A DNA stretch of 33,483 bases from Oscillospiraceae bacterium (GTDB lineage Bacteria > Bacillota > Clostridia > Oscillospirales > Acutalibacteraceae): the NCBI GenBank assembly GCA_009777055.1, contig WRMQ01000019.1, forward strand, positions 1 to 33,483, written 5' to 3'. Positions 1 through 8,109 of this stretch are shown in pieces. Position numbers and translations under genes: made by a program. Each line of letters opens with the position of its first letter. Positions within the stretch are counted from its first letter, which is position 1. The notes under the pieces were generated by a model. It did no database searches and was not told where the DNA came from. It worked only from the letters and a program-made list of their open reading frames with translations.

Positions 1-689
1 CGGGCTTTTCGGCGTCACCCATGAACAGGGCGGCGCGGCTTTGATATTCCACCCGCAGGATGACGGAATCGTTGTTATAGTTTCTGCCGTCCTCTTTCAG
101 CGGCCCTAAGATCGTAAAACTCGCTTCGCCCAAGGGATAAACGTCGCCGGGCCGGGCGTATTTCGCCGCCGTGCCGTTCGCGGCAAGCCCGGTGACGGCA
201 TCGAGAAATTTCTCGTAGGTCTGGGTGGTTGGCGTGTTCTCCGGCGAGAACCGCGGCGCGATCACCGTGCCCACGGGGAAGGCCGCCAGCACGCCGTAGG
301 CCAGGCCGCCGATGTGGTCGGTGTGCGGATGCGTGGCCACGACATAGCGCAGCTCCTCCACGCCCTGGTCCCGCAGATACTGTACCACCGTATCCTCCTG
401 CCCGCGCTCGCCGCCGTCGATGAGCATGAATTCCCCCTGGGCGTCGATGAGGATGCTGTCGCCCTGCCCCACATCAATGACATGGATGCGCAGGCTCCCC
501 TCGGCGGACGCGGCGGCGGCCTCCGCCGGACGAAGGATATCCATCCAGCCGGACCGGCCCATCCAGCCGGGCAGAGAGCCCAGGACGAACAGAATGGCCA
601 CCAGCACAACCGTTGGCAGAGCCTTTTTGATTTGCGGCGGACGCTTAGCGCCCGCGCCGTTTGCCTTTGGATTTTGCGGTGCTGTCATC
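1..689 (-). CDS. ComEC/Rec2-type metallo-beta-lactamase-fold hydrolase, C-terminus cut off by window edge
   Basis: About 229 residues are visible and the gene runs off the left edge. The start ATG (687-689) has a GGGAGGA ribosome site 8 nt upstream and lies inside the 3' end of ygiQ (45-nt overlap), so the two are probably translated from one mRNA. Residues 22-45 form one hydrophobic segment (signal anchor). A metallo-beta-lactamase domain follows from about residue 65: HVIDVGQGDS at 69-78, LIDGG at 89-93, and the metal-binding HPHTDH at 120-125. This is the arrangement of the stand-alone or C-terminal ComEC-like hydrolase domain, usually extracellular. The ComEC competence (channel) domain is not seen, so this is the short secreted or anchored type, not full ComEC. 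Substrate unknown; a phosphodiester or nucleic acid substrate is inferred from the family only. Confidence 0.85.
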
Positions 690-2495
690 GCGTGCGTCCT
701 CCCTGATCAGGCAGTGTTTGCCGGGGCCGATGAGATCCTGCCGCCCGGCGCGGCGCAGGGCTTCCAGCACCAGGGCGCGGTTCTGCGGCAGCGCCGTCTG
801 GAGCAGCGCCCGCTGCATCGCCTTGCCGTGGGGCGTTTTTTCCGTGAAAATCTCCCGCATTGTCATCGGGTCCAGCCCGGTATAATACATGCAGGTGGAT
901 ACCGTGCCCGGTGTGGGGTAAAAGTCCTGCACCTGCTCCGGGCGGATGCCCTCCCGGCGCAGGAATTCCGCCAGCTCCACGGCGTCCCGCAGGGTACAGC
1001 CGGGGTGCGAGCTCATGAGGTAGGGCACGAGGTACTGCTCCTTGCCCAGCTGCCGGTTCAGCGCGGCGTAGCGGCGGGCGAAGCGCAGATAGGTCTCAAT
1101 GTGGGGCTTGCCCATGGCGTCGAGCACGGCGGCGGAGCAGTGCTCCGGCGCCACCTTCAGCTGCCCGCTCACATGGTGCTCCACCAGCTCCCGGAAGAAG
1201 CGCTCGTCGCTGTCCTCCAGCAGGTAATCAAAACGGATTCCCGAGCGGATGAACACTTTTTTCACCCCGGGGAGCTGCCGCAGCTCCCGCAGGATTTCAA
1301 GATATTCCGCGTGGCCGGCCTCCAGCGCGGCGCAGGGCTTTGGGGCCAGGCACCTCTGGTCGCGGCACAGGCCCTGTTCCGCCTGCTTTTTGCAGGAGGG
1401 AAATCTAAAGTTTGCCGTTGGCCCTCCGAGGTCGTGGATATAGCCCTTGAAGTCCGGATGCTTTGTCAGCGCCCGGGCCTCTTCCATAATTGACGCTTTG
1501 CTGCGCGCGGCGACGGCGCGGCCCTGGTGAAAGGCCAGGGAGCAAAAATGGCAGGCCCCGAAGCAGCCCCGGTTGTGGGTGATGGAAAAGCGCACCTCCT
1601 CCAGCGCGGGCACGCCGCCCTGGCTGTCATAGGCCGGATGCCACCGCCGGGCGAACGGCAGGGCGTACACGCGGTCGAGCTCTTCGGTCGAAAGAGGCGG
1701 CATGGGCGGATTTTGCACCAGCATCTTATCGCCGTGCCGCTGCTTGACCGCCTTACCTGTCACAGCGTCCTGCTCCAGCATCTGTGTCCGGCAGGCCCTG
1801 GCGTACTCCTTTTTGCTGTCCCGCGCCATCTCGAAGGAGGGGCACTGCAGGCCGCTCCAGGGCGTGTCGCGCACATCCACCGCATAGCAGCTGCCGCGGA
1901 TATCTGTCAGCGCGCGCATGTGCTCTCCCTTTGCCAGCCGCCGGACGATTTCAACCGTCTGCGCCTCGCCCATGCCGTAAACCAGCAGATCCGCGCCCGA
2001 TTCGACCAGAATCGACGGCCGCACAGCGTCGTCCCAGTAGTCATAATGCGCGAAGCGGCGCAGAGAGGCCTCCAGCCCGCCCAGAATCAGCGGGATATCT
2101 CCATAATAACGGCGCACGCAGCGGGCGTATACCAACGCCGCGCGGTCGGGCCTGCGCCCCGTTTTCCCACCGGGAGAATAGGCGTCGGCGCCGCGCCGCT
2201 TTTTCGCGACAGTATAATGCGCCACCATGCTGTCGATGTTCCCGCCGGTAACGAAGAAGCCGATATTCGGCTTCCCGAAGCGCGTGAAATCGGCCTCGGC
2301 CCGTTTTCCCTCCCAGGCGGGCTGCGCCAGAACGCCCAGGCGCAGACCCTCGGCCTCCAGTACGCGGGCGACGAGCGCCGCGCCGAAGCTGGGGTGATCC
2401 ACATAGGCGTCGCCCGTAATGAGCACGATATCGATCGCGTCCCATCCGCGGGCGAGGGCTTCTTCAGGCGTTGTGGGGAGGGGAGTGGATGTCAT
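645..2495 (-). CDS. ygiQ: YgiQ family radical SAM protein
   Basis: The 616-residue protein has the full length of the YgiQ family. It carries the radical-SAM cluster motif CFGACHFC (Cys 311, 315 and 318, CxxxCxxC) preceded by a long N-terminal domain with the typical ITGDAYVDHPSFG (residues 26-38) and LGGLEASLRR (138-147) blocks. The family binds a 4Fe-4S cluster and S-adenosylmethionine; the reaction is not established. The C-terminus is Lys/Arg-rich. The ATG start overlaps the stop of the toxN gene upstream as ATGA, with only a weak ribosome site (GGAAG about 12 nt upstream), which suggests translational coupling to toxN. The MBL-fold gene downstream starts inside its last 45 nt. Confidence 0.95.
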   Translation of the reverse strand: MTSTPLPTTPEEALARGWDAIDIVLITGDAYVDHPSFGAALVARVLEAEGLRLGVLAQPAWEGKRAEADFTRFGKPNIGFFVTGGNIDSMVAHYTVAKKRRGADAYSPGGKTGRRPDRAALVYARCVRRYYGDIPLILGGLEASLRRFAHYDYWDDAVRPSILVESGADLLVYGMGEAQTVEIVRRLAKGEHMRALTDIRGSCYAVDVRDTPWSGLQCPSFEMARDSKKEYARACRTQMLEQDAVTGKAVKQRHGDKMLVQNPPMPPLSTEELDRVYALPFARRWHPAYDSQGGVPALEEVRFSITHNRGCFGACHFCSLAFHQGRAVAARSKASIMEEARALTKHPDFKGYIHDLGGPTANFRFPSCKKQAEQGLCRDQRCLAPKPCAALEAGHAEYLEILRELRQLPGVKKVFIRSGIRFDYLLEDSDERFFRELVEHHVSGQLKVAPEHCSAAVLDAMGKPHIETYLRFARRYAALNRQLGKEQYLVPYLMSSHPGCTLRDAVELAEFLRREGIRPEQVQDFYPTPGTVSTCMYYTGLDPMTMREIFTEKTPHGKAMQRALLQTALPQNRALVLEALRRAGRQDLIGPGKHCLIREDARDDSTAKSKGKRRGR

Positions 2496-3010
2496 AAATT
2501 ATCACCGGCTTCCGATAGCTGGTATTTTTGCATAGCGGCTTCCAGAGCGGCAAAATTGCAGCAGTGGCAATTGCTATTGTTATCCATTTTCTGTGCGGCG
2601 CGGTATGCTTTTTCCGCTTTTTTCAATATGGCGCCGACGTTGCCAGGCCTGTTGCAAAAGCGGTATTCCCTTAAAACAAGATCTCCATATTTTATGTCAT
2701 CTTTCATCAATTGAACAATATCGACTTTTGATAAGACGGATTCCGGAACAGGTATCATATATTGTGTTCGCAAGGAGGCTATCGGCTCGTTTCTTTCGCC
2801 TCGAATGATGAAACTAAAGGAGGAACTGACAGTTTTATGTGATAAAGGTGCGTAATAAGATACGCCGTTCAATTTGAAGACAGCGCCGCAAAGCATTTTT
2901 TTGTGCCTTCCCAGATAGATGACGTTCGGAACATGCGGATCTACTGTTTGGAGGTAGGAAATGTAGTTTGGGTCAACATAAAAAAACTGAATTTTGGAAA
3001 TATTATCCAC
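2492..3010 (-). CDS. toxN: ToxN/AbiQ-family endoribonuclease toxin of a type III toxin-antitoxin system
   Basis: The 172-residue protein matches the ToxN/AbiQ fold: an N-terminal FFYVDPNYISYLQ (9-21) like the FYTIS..YI.YL start of ToxN, then VPNV (27-30), a strand before APLSHK (54-59, the place of the ToxN active-site Thr/Ser and Lys), a YMIPV block near 104-108, and a C-terminal NF..LE segment. In known systems the toxin cuts RNA and is held inactive by ToxI RNA units cut from the tandem repeat just upstream. Here three 36-nt repeats and a terminator precede it. The start is GTG (3008-3010) with AAAGGAT 7 nt upstream; an ATG closer to the SD is followed at once by a stop. Base composition is AT-richer than the neighbours. 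The stop overlaps the ygiQ start. Catalysis is inferred, not shown. Confidence 0.9.
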   Translation of the reverse strand: MDNISKIQFFYVDPNYISYLQTVDPHVPNVIYLGRHKKMLCGAVFKLNGVSYYAPLSHKTVSSSFSFIIRGERNEPIASLRTQYMIPVPESVLSKVDIVQLMKDDIKYGDLVLREYRFCNRPGNVGAILKKAEKAYRAAQKMDNNSNCHCCNFAALEAAMQKYQLSEAGDNL

Positions 3011-3025
3011 CTAAACCATCCTTTC

Positions 3026-3061
3026 AAAATAAAGAGAGGCAAAGCGTCTGCTCTGCCTCTC
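3026..3061 (-). terminator. Rho-independent terminator between ToxI repeats and toxN
   Basis: On the minus strand an 8-bp stem (GAGAGGCA at 3034-3041 pairing with TGCCTCTC at 3054-3061) is followed by TTTATTTT (3033-3026). It lies between the repeat array and the toxN ribosome site, the standard place in type III systems, where it sets the ratio of antitoxin RNA to toxin mRNA. Confidence 0.85.
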
Positions 3062-3070
3062 CCAACCCAC

Positions 3071-3190
3071 ATTAAATCTCTCATTTACGGCTGAGATACA
3101 CCGCTCATTAAATCTCTCATTTACGGCTGAGATACACCGCTCATTAAATCTCTCATTTACGGCTGAGATACACCGGATATTAAATGTGAG
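3071..3190 (-). ncRNA. toxI: ToxI antitoxin RNA: three 36-nt tandem repeats plus a partial fourth
   Basis: The units begin at 3071, 3107 and 3143, exactly 36 bases apart. They are nearly identical and contiguous, and the partial copy starts at 3179. There are no spacers, which excludes CRISPR. Each unit in the transcribed direction carries ATCTCA and TGAGAGAT arms able to pair. A 36-nt period fits the ToxI class of type III antitoxins (the Pectobacterium ToxI array has a 36-nt unit). Each unit should be processed by ToxN and wrap one toxin molecule. Confidence 0.88.
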
Positions 3191-3211
3191 ACAGCATTCA
3201 GCTGTATTATT

Positions 3212-3240
3212 ATTATATCCGAAAATCTTCTGTTTGTCAA
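3212..3240 (-). promoter_or_regulatory. Consensus sigma-A promoter of toxIN
   Basis: On the minus strand TTGACA (3240-3235), a 17-nt spacer and TATAAT (3217-3212) form a perfect consensus promoter. It ends about 30 nt before the first full ToxI unit. It begins only 22 nt after the ftsK stop codon, so the toxin locus has its own strong promoter tucked against the end of ftsK. Confidence 0.9.
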
Positions 3241-3262
3241 GCCTTTTCCTGGGAAAAATTCG

Positions 3263-5929
3263 CTATCTCTGGGAATTCATTCCGTCGGAAGCCGGCGCGT
3301 TCCCTGTCAGCGCGGCGGCGCGCTTGTCCGGCGCGAGGGCGGTGTATTCCAGCCATTGGGCGTGGCTCATGAGCACCTTGCGGGGCTTGCTGCCCTCCGG
3401 CGGGCCGACGATGCCCTTGGCCTCCAGCTCGTCCACCAGGCGCGAGGCACGGGCATAGCCCAGCTTGAGCTTTTTTTGCAGCATCGTGGTGGAGGCCATC
3501 TGTGCCTCGACGACAACCTCGATGGCCGCGCTGACCAGGGCGGGGTCCTCCCCGTCCTCGTCGGCGTCCGCGGACTGCAGGCCCCCGCGCTTTCTGCCGC
3601 TGGCGGTGATGGCGGCGTTGCGTTCGATTTCGGCCCACACGCCGTCGTCGTACTCCGCCTTGCCGTCGCTTTGGTTCTGCACGTAGCGCACGACCTTTAT
3701 CACCTCGGCGTCGGACACGTAGCAGCCCTGCACGCGGATGGCGTTGTTGCCGCCGTTGAGGCTGAACAGCATATCGCCATTGCCCAGCAGCTGCTCCGCG
3801 CCGGAGCTGTTGATGATGGTGCGCGAGTCGATCTGAGAGGCCACGGAAAGGGCGATGCGCCCCGGCAGGTTGCTCTTGATTACGCCGGTGATCACGTCCA
3901 CGGAGGGGCGCTGGGTGGCCAGCACCAGATGAATCCCGGCCGCACGGCCCTTTTGCGCCAGACGCTGGATGGCGTCCTCCACCTCGCTGGGGGCGACCAT
4001 CATGAGATCCGAAAGCTCGTCGATGAAGATGACGATGCGGGGCATATGCTCCAGCTTTTCGTTATTTTTTGCCGCGATGGTATTATAGCTGTCCAGGTCC
4101 CGGACGTTTTGCTCGGAGATTTGAGCGTAGCGCCGCTCCATTTCGCACACGGCCCAGCTCAGCGCTCCCGCTGCCTTCAGCGGGTCGGACACCACCGGCA
4201 CCAGCAGGTGGGGGATGCCGCTGTATACGTTGAATTCCACCTGCTTGGGATCGACCATCAGCAGCCGCACGTCCCGGGGGGAGGCGTTGTAGAGCAGGCT
4301 CAGGATCAGGGTGTTCATGCATACGGATTTACCGGATCCAGTGGTGCCGGCGATGAGCAGGTGGGGGAGCTTTGCCAGATCGCAGTAGATGTTGCTGCCG
4401 ATGATATCTTTTCCCAGCGCGCAGGTGAGCATGGATTTCGCGGTGCCCGCGCGATAATTGTCGGAATCCACCAGCTCCCGGAGGGTGACCACGGCGCGCA
4501 CCCGGTTGGGCACCTCCACGCCCACGGCGGGCTTGCCGGGGATGGGGGCCTCGATGCGCACCTTCGTTGCCGCCAGGCGCAGGGCGATGTCGTCGGACAG
4601 CGCGGTGATTTTGCTGATCTTTACGCCTTCGGCGGGCCGGAGCTCGTATCTTGTGACGGAGGGGCCCCGGCTGCGGCCCACCAGATCCACCGCGACACCA
4701 AAGCTGTCCAGGGTGCGCAGCAGCTTGCGGGCGATCATGTCCTCCTCGCCCCGGTCCGGCTGCGCGGCGGTGGCTCTGGGCTGGTTCAGGCAGCTCAGGG
4801 GAGGGGGGCTGTATTCTTTTTCCTCGGGCCTGTTCAGCGAGACCTCAATGGCGTCCTTCATCAGCGCGTCAATCTGGGATTGCGCCTCGTCACCGCCCTT
4901 CAGCGCTTTTTTGCGCGCGCTTTGCTCCGGAAAAACACTGTCCACAAGCTTCGCCGCGTCCTCGTCGCCGCTGTCGAAGACCTCAATCGCCATAGACGGA
5001 ATGACCTGCTCCATGGTGGGCGCGCCGGCCCGCCGGCCGCGGCCGAAGCGGCCTTGCGGTTCCGGGGCTTCGGGCGGTGTATCCTGTGTTGGCTGCAGCA
5101 TCGCGTCCAGGTTCGCGCTGAGCTCGTCGTAGCTGTCGTCGCCGTATCGGTTCATTTGCGGTTTACCGCCCCGTCTTGGGTTCGCGGGCATGGCTTCGGT
5201 GTCCGGCCTGCCCTCGTCCAGGTTGATGCTTTTCCCGTCGGGCGCGTCCTTCTCCCTGGGCAGCCGCATACGGCCGGTGAGGGCGTTCACCATGTTTTCT
5301 CTCGCCCCGGGAAAGCTCAGAAGCACCCCGCCCGCGACGAGGAAGCAGGTGACGATTACCGCGGCGAATTTTCCGGCCAGAGCCGCCAGGGTAGCCCCCA
5401 GCACGGCGCTGACCAGCCCGCCGTTGGACATAGCCGTCCAGACGTTCCAGCTTTCCCCGATGCGGGAGGGGAACAGCGAAGAGACCTGCTCCGCCCAGCC
5501 CACAGCCTTGAGGTCCTCCTCGCTGTGGGACATGAGAAAGAGCATCGTGCCCACGGAGATGAACAGCAGCACCGGCCCGAGGGCCTTGGGCAGATTTTCT
5601 TTCACCGAAAGATTGCGCATCCAATAGCAGCTGCAATAGATCAGGTAGCCGATCCACAGCCACAGGCACAGGCCGAACATGCTCCAGGAAAAGCGGTGGC
5701 AGACGTTCCAGAAGCTTTCGCCGGGAAAGACGCTCAGGCAAACCAGCAGCAGCCCGATCAAAAAGCAGACGATCCCCCGGGCTTTTCTGCGGCGGGATAT
5801 GTCGGCATCGACAGGCTGTTCCTTAACGCGCTCTTTTTTCTGCGACTGCTTTCCCCCCGTATCCGAAGGACGTTTCGGTTTTCTGCCGCGCTTGACCTTT
5901 TCGTCCCCGGCAGATGTTGTCAATAACAA
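3263..5929 (-). CDS. ftsK: FtsK/SpoIIIE DNA translocase
   Basis: The 888-residue membrane-anchored DNA pump clears chromosomal DNA from the division or sporulation septum. Residues 1-50 are basic. Four hydrophobic segments lie at about 52-68, 82-100, 116-133 and 172-206. A long acidic, Pro-rich linker runs to about 395. The motor has Walker A GTTGSGKS (528-535), LLMVDPK near 556-562 and a Walker B VIFIDEL segment. A winged-helix gamma domain near 790-860 recognises oriented DNA motifs. The start is TTG (5927-5929), chosen because GAGGAGG lies 7 nt upstream and no ATG is near. It has its own consensus promoter. Whether it serves as the vegetative FtsK or the spore-specific SpoIIIE cannot be told from sequence. 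Confidence 0.96.
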   Translation of the reverse strand: MLLTTSAGDEKVKRGRKPKRPSDTGGKQSQKKERVKEQPVDADISRRRKARGIVCFLIGLLLVCLSVFPGESFWNVCHRFSWSMFGLCLWLWIGYLIYCSCYWMRNLSVKENLPKALGPVLLFISVGTMLFLMSHSEEDLKAVGWAEQVSSLFPSRIGESWNVWTAMSNGGLVSAVLGATLAALAGKFAAVIVTCFLVAGGVLLSFPGARENMVNALTGRMRLPREKDAPDGKSINLDEGRPDTEAMPANPRRGGKPQMNRYGDDSYDELSANLDAMLQPTQDTPPEAPEPQGRFGRGRRAGAPTMEQVIPSMAIEVFDSGDEDAAKLVDSVFPEQSARKKALKGGDEAQSQIDALMKDAIEVSLNRPEEKEYSPPPLSCLNQPRATAAQPDRGEEDMIARKLLRTLDSFGVAVDLVGRSRGPSVTRYELRPAEGVKISKITALSDDIALRLAATKVRIEAPIPGKPAVGVEVPNRVRAVVTLRELVDSDNYRAGTAKSMLTCALGKDIIGSNIYCDLAKLPHLLIAGTTGSGKSVCMNTLILSLLYNASPRDVRLLMVDPKQVEFNVYSGIPHLLVPVVSDPLKAAGALSWAVCEMERRYAQISEQNVRDLDSYNTIAAKNNEKLEHMPRIVIFIDELSDLMMVAPSEVEDAIQRLAQKGRAAGIHLVLATQRPSVDVITGVIKSNLPGRIALSVASQIDSRTIINSSGAEQLLGNGDMLFSLNGGNNAIRVQGCYVSDAEVIKVVRYVQNQSDGKAEYDDGVWAEIERNAAITASGRKRGGLQSADADEDGEDPALVSAAIEVVVEAQMASTTMLQKKLKLGYARASRLVDELEAKGIVGPPEGSKPRKVLMSHAQWLEYTALAPDKRAAALTGNAPASDGMNSQR

Positions 5930-5969
5930 GAAGGATCCTCCTCAAATAATTTAACGCGTGATGATTCCA

Positions 5970-5998
5970 ATTTTATCATATATTGATTGATTTGTCAA
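5970..5998 (-). promoter_or_regulatory. ftsK promoter
   Basis: Minus strand TTGACA (5998-5993), 17-nt spacer, TAAAAT (5975-5970). It overlaps the divergent promoter of the next plus-strand gene, whose -35 box abuts this one. Confidence 0.8.
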
Positions 5999-6015
5999 AT
6001 AACATCTGCTATAAT
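5987..6015 (+). promoter_or_regulatory. Promoter of the glycosyltransferase-like gene, overlapping the ftsK promoter
   Basis: TTGATT (5987-5992), 17-nt spacer, TATAAT (6010-6015), about 46 nt before the ATG at 6061. The ftsK -35 box lies within this spacer, so the two promoters cannot easily both be occupied. Confidence 0.75.
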
Positions 6016-6060
6016 GCAAGGGAGAAACAGCGATAACGCTTCAGGAAGGTGCGTGGATAA

Positions 6061-7176
6061 ATGAACCGCCTTACGCTGACCTTCGATCCCTGCGCGACCA
6101 TCCATATCAGCCAGCTTCTCGCGGGCTTCCGCCTGCTGGAGCGGCAGGGCCTGTGCGCGCTGAGCATCCGCCGGGAGGAAACGGGAAGCCGGTTCGGGCA
6201 CAACCAGCTGGTCATCGCCCGCTTTCCGGACGGAAGGGCCGCTGTATTCGATGCCCATGACAGCGGCGCGCCGCATTGCTCCCTTGAGGCCTTCGACGCC
6301 GCCATGGAGGAGCTGAACGTGGGATGGTACTTCCGCAGGAGCCACCGCGCCGCGTATTACGCCGCCTCGGCCTATGCCGGCCGGCAGCTCCCCCTGGGCT
6401 TCAATTACCATGTCAGCTGCGCCGGGAACCCCTATAACCGTTTTCGGGCCCGGGACCTGAAAGGCCTGCGGGATCCCGGAAAACGGCATATCCTGCTGCG
6501 CAAGGCCCTGGCCTGCCTTCCGGCGGGGCGGCTGTCGGACCGGCAATATTATCCCGAACGCTTCGAGGCCTCCGCCGAACGGCGGCGGAGCGATACGATC
6601 CTCTTTCTGACGCGCACCTGGTTTCCACTGGAGGAGCATGACCCCGCCTGCGCGCCCGGCAGCATCGGCCCCGCCATTGAGCGCTGCCCTGAGCTGGCCG
6701 GGGTGCTGCGCATGGACGAGACGCGGGCCGCGCTCATCCGGCTGCTGCGCAAGGAATACGGCGGCCGCGCCGTGGCGGGCTTTACGCACACGCCTTTTGC
6801 CCGGGCCATGTATCCCGATCTGATCGTGCCCGAGGCAATGACCCGCAGGCCGGTTTATTTGCGGACCATGCGGGACGCCCGGATATGCCTGACCACTGTC
6901 GGGCTGCACCGCTCCACCGGCTGGAAGCTTGGCGAATACCTCGCGGCAAGCCAGGCCATTGTCAGCGAGCCTCTCTGGTACGACGTTCCCGGCGGTTTTC
7001 GCGCGGGTACGCATTATTTGCCCTTCGAAACGCCGGAGGGCGCCCTGGAGCGCACGGCCTTTCTGTTGGAGGAGCCCGGCGCGCTGGCGCAAATGCGTGC
7101 GGAGAATCAGGCGTATTACGAAAAATATTTGCGGCCCGACCAACTGATATTCAACGCTTTGCAGCGCTGCGTGTGA
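6061..7176 (+). CDS. GT-B-like glycosyltransferase (glycosyl transferase family 1-type C-terminal domain)
   Basis: The protein has 371 residues, no signal peptide and no membrane segment, so it is likely cytosolic. The C-terminal part carries a block of the type seen in Glycos_transf_1_2 domains: STGWKLGEYLAASQAIVSE near 305-323, then a stretch on capping the list of hits (YLPFETPEGALERTAFLLEE region) typical of the nucleotide-sugar binding half. The N-terminal half is not recognisable. The ATG has GGAAGG about 11 nt upstream; the intervening GTG reads into a stop. It is a single gene with its own promoter. Donor and acceptor are unknown; the role could be in cell-surface glycan or lipid glycosylation. 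The call is on fold-level similarity only. Confidence 0.55.
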   Translation: MNRLTLTFDPCATIHISQLLAGFRLLERQGLCALSIRREETGSRFGHNQLVIARFPDGRAAVFDAHDSGAPHCSLEAFDAAMEELNVGWYFRRSHRAAYYAASAYAGRQLPLGFNYHVSCAGNPYNRFRARDLKGLRDPGKRHILLRKALACLPAGRLSDRQYYPERFEASAERRRSDTILFLTRTWFPLEEHDPACAPGSIGPAIERCPELAGVLRMDETRAALIRLLRKEYGGRAVAGFTHTPFARAMYPDLIVPEAMTRRPVYLRTMRDARICLTTVGLHRSTGWKLGEYLAASQAIVSEPLWYDVPGGFRAGTHYLPFETPEGALERTAFLLEEPGALAQMRAENQAYYEKYLRPDQLIFNALQRCV

Positions 7177-7213
7177 AGAATCGCGGAATTCGCTAAAATC
7201 TGAGCAAAAGGTC

Positions 7214-7242
7214 TTGCGTTTTTAATTCTGTTATGATATAAT
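7214..7242 (+). promoter_or_regulatory. Promoter of the ThuA-oxidoreductase pair
   Basis: TTGCGT (7214-7219), 17-nt spacer, TATAAT (7237-7242). The predicted transcription start is near 7249, at the beginning of a perfect 23-bp tandem duplication. Confidence 0.75.
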
Positions 7243-7247
7243 CCCAT

Positions 7248-7293
7248 ATTATCCCAAGGGAAACAACATTATTATCCCAAGGGAAACAACATT
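7248..7293 (+). repeat. Perfect 23-bp tandem duplication at the transcription start, possible operator
   Basis: Two abutting identical copies (7248-7270, 7271-7293) each contain the short palindrome TCCCAAGGGA. The position right after the -10 box is where a repressor site would act. The duplication could also be a plain replication slip. Confidence 0.7.
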
Positions 7294-7337
7294 CGGACAA
7301 CAGGACAAAGCTGTTTTTTCGCGGAAGGGGGTACTCC

Positions 7338-8018
7338 ATGCACAAGCAAAAGCAGGCGCTGATTTTCTGGGGCGGCTGGGACGGCCACGAGCCGGAGCGC
7401 GTATCCAATCGCTTCGCCGGCGTACTGCGCGGCGAGGGCTTCGCGGTGGAGCTGCTGCAAGGCACACAGGACCTGCCCGGCCCCGGGCGGCTGGCGGAGC
7501 TGGACCTGCTGGTGCCCGTGTGCTCCATGGGCGAGCTGCCCAAGGCGCATTCAGAGAATATTGTCCGCGCGGTGGGGGAGGGCCTGGGCCTCGCGGGCTT
7601 TCACGGTGGAATGTGCGACGCCTTCCGCAATGATACGCAGTGGCAGTTTATGACCGGCGGCCAGTGGGTGGCACACCCCGGCAACGACGGCGTGGAATAC
7701 CGCGTGCATATCCATAAGGGCTCCAGCCCGCTGGTGGAGGGCATTGAGGATTTCACCCTGCGCAGCGAGCATTATTACCTGCATTACGACCCCGCCGTGG
7801 AGGTGCTGGCAAGCACGCGCTTTCCTCTTGTGGATGGCTTTCACGCCGCCAATAAGCCCGTGGATATGCCCGTGGCTTGGACGAAATATTGGGGCGCGGG
7901 GCGCGTGTATTACTGCTCCCTGGGGCATGTGGACGCCGTATTTGAGCAAAGCCCCGCCGCGCAGGAGCTTCTTCGCCGGGGAATGCTCTGGGCCGCGCGC
8001 GCGAATTCATATAAATAG
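7338..8018 (+). CDS. ThuA-like (glutamine-amidotransferase-fold) protein
   Basis: The 226-residue cytosolic protein belongs to the ThuA/trehalose-utilisation-like family. It opens with LIFWGGWDGHEPERV (9-23), then a GLAGFHGGMCDAFRND block near 87-102, GGQWVAHPG (107-115) and a late PVAWTKYWGAGRVYYCSLGH segment near 178-197, all characteristic of the family. ThuA-type proteins act in sugar catabolism. They often sit next to Gfo/Idh/MocA dehydrogenases, where they are thought to handle keto-sugar intermediates. Such a dehydrogenase follows 91 nt downstream. The start ATG has GGAAGGGGG 6 nt upstream. The exact reaction is unknown. Confidence 0.85.
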   Translation: MHKQKQALIFWGGWDGHEPERVSNRFAGVLRGEGFAVELLQGTQDLPGPGRLAELDLLVPVCSMGELPKAHSENIVRAVGEGLGLAGFHGGMCDAFRNDTQWQFMTGGQWVAHPGNDGVEYRVHIHKGSSPLVEGIEDFTLRSEHYYLHYDPAVEVLASTRFPLVDGFHAANKPVDMPVAWTKYWGAGRVYYCSLGHVDAVFEQSPAAQELLRRGMLWAARANSYK

Positions 8019-8109
8019 AAGAGTTTATATAAGCAAGCAGGAGAAATTTATATTTATTTATATTTAAGAAGAAAAGAGAAAAAAGAAAAAAAGGAAAGAG
8101 GCGTGAGCA

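Noticed and set aside
262-609. 115-residue minus-strand ORF
   Set aside because: Out-of-frame shadow of the MBL-fold gene, which carries HPHTDH in another frame.
420-2714. Two long plus-strand ORFs opposite ygiQ and toxN
   Set aside because: Antisense shadows from GC-rich codon bias; no domains.
3071-3190. CRISPR array
   Set aside because: The 36-nt units abut with no spacers and sit between a promoter and a toxN gene; they are ToxI.
3356-5926. 856-residue plus-strand ORF
   Set aside because: Antisense shadow of ftsK; His/Ala/Gly-rich product with no family signature and no ribosome site.
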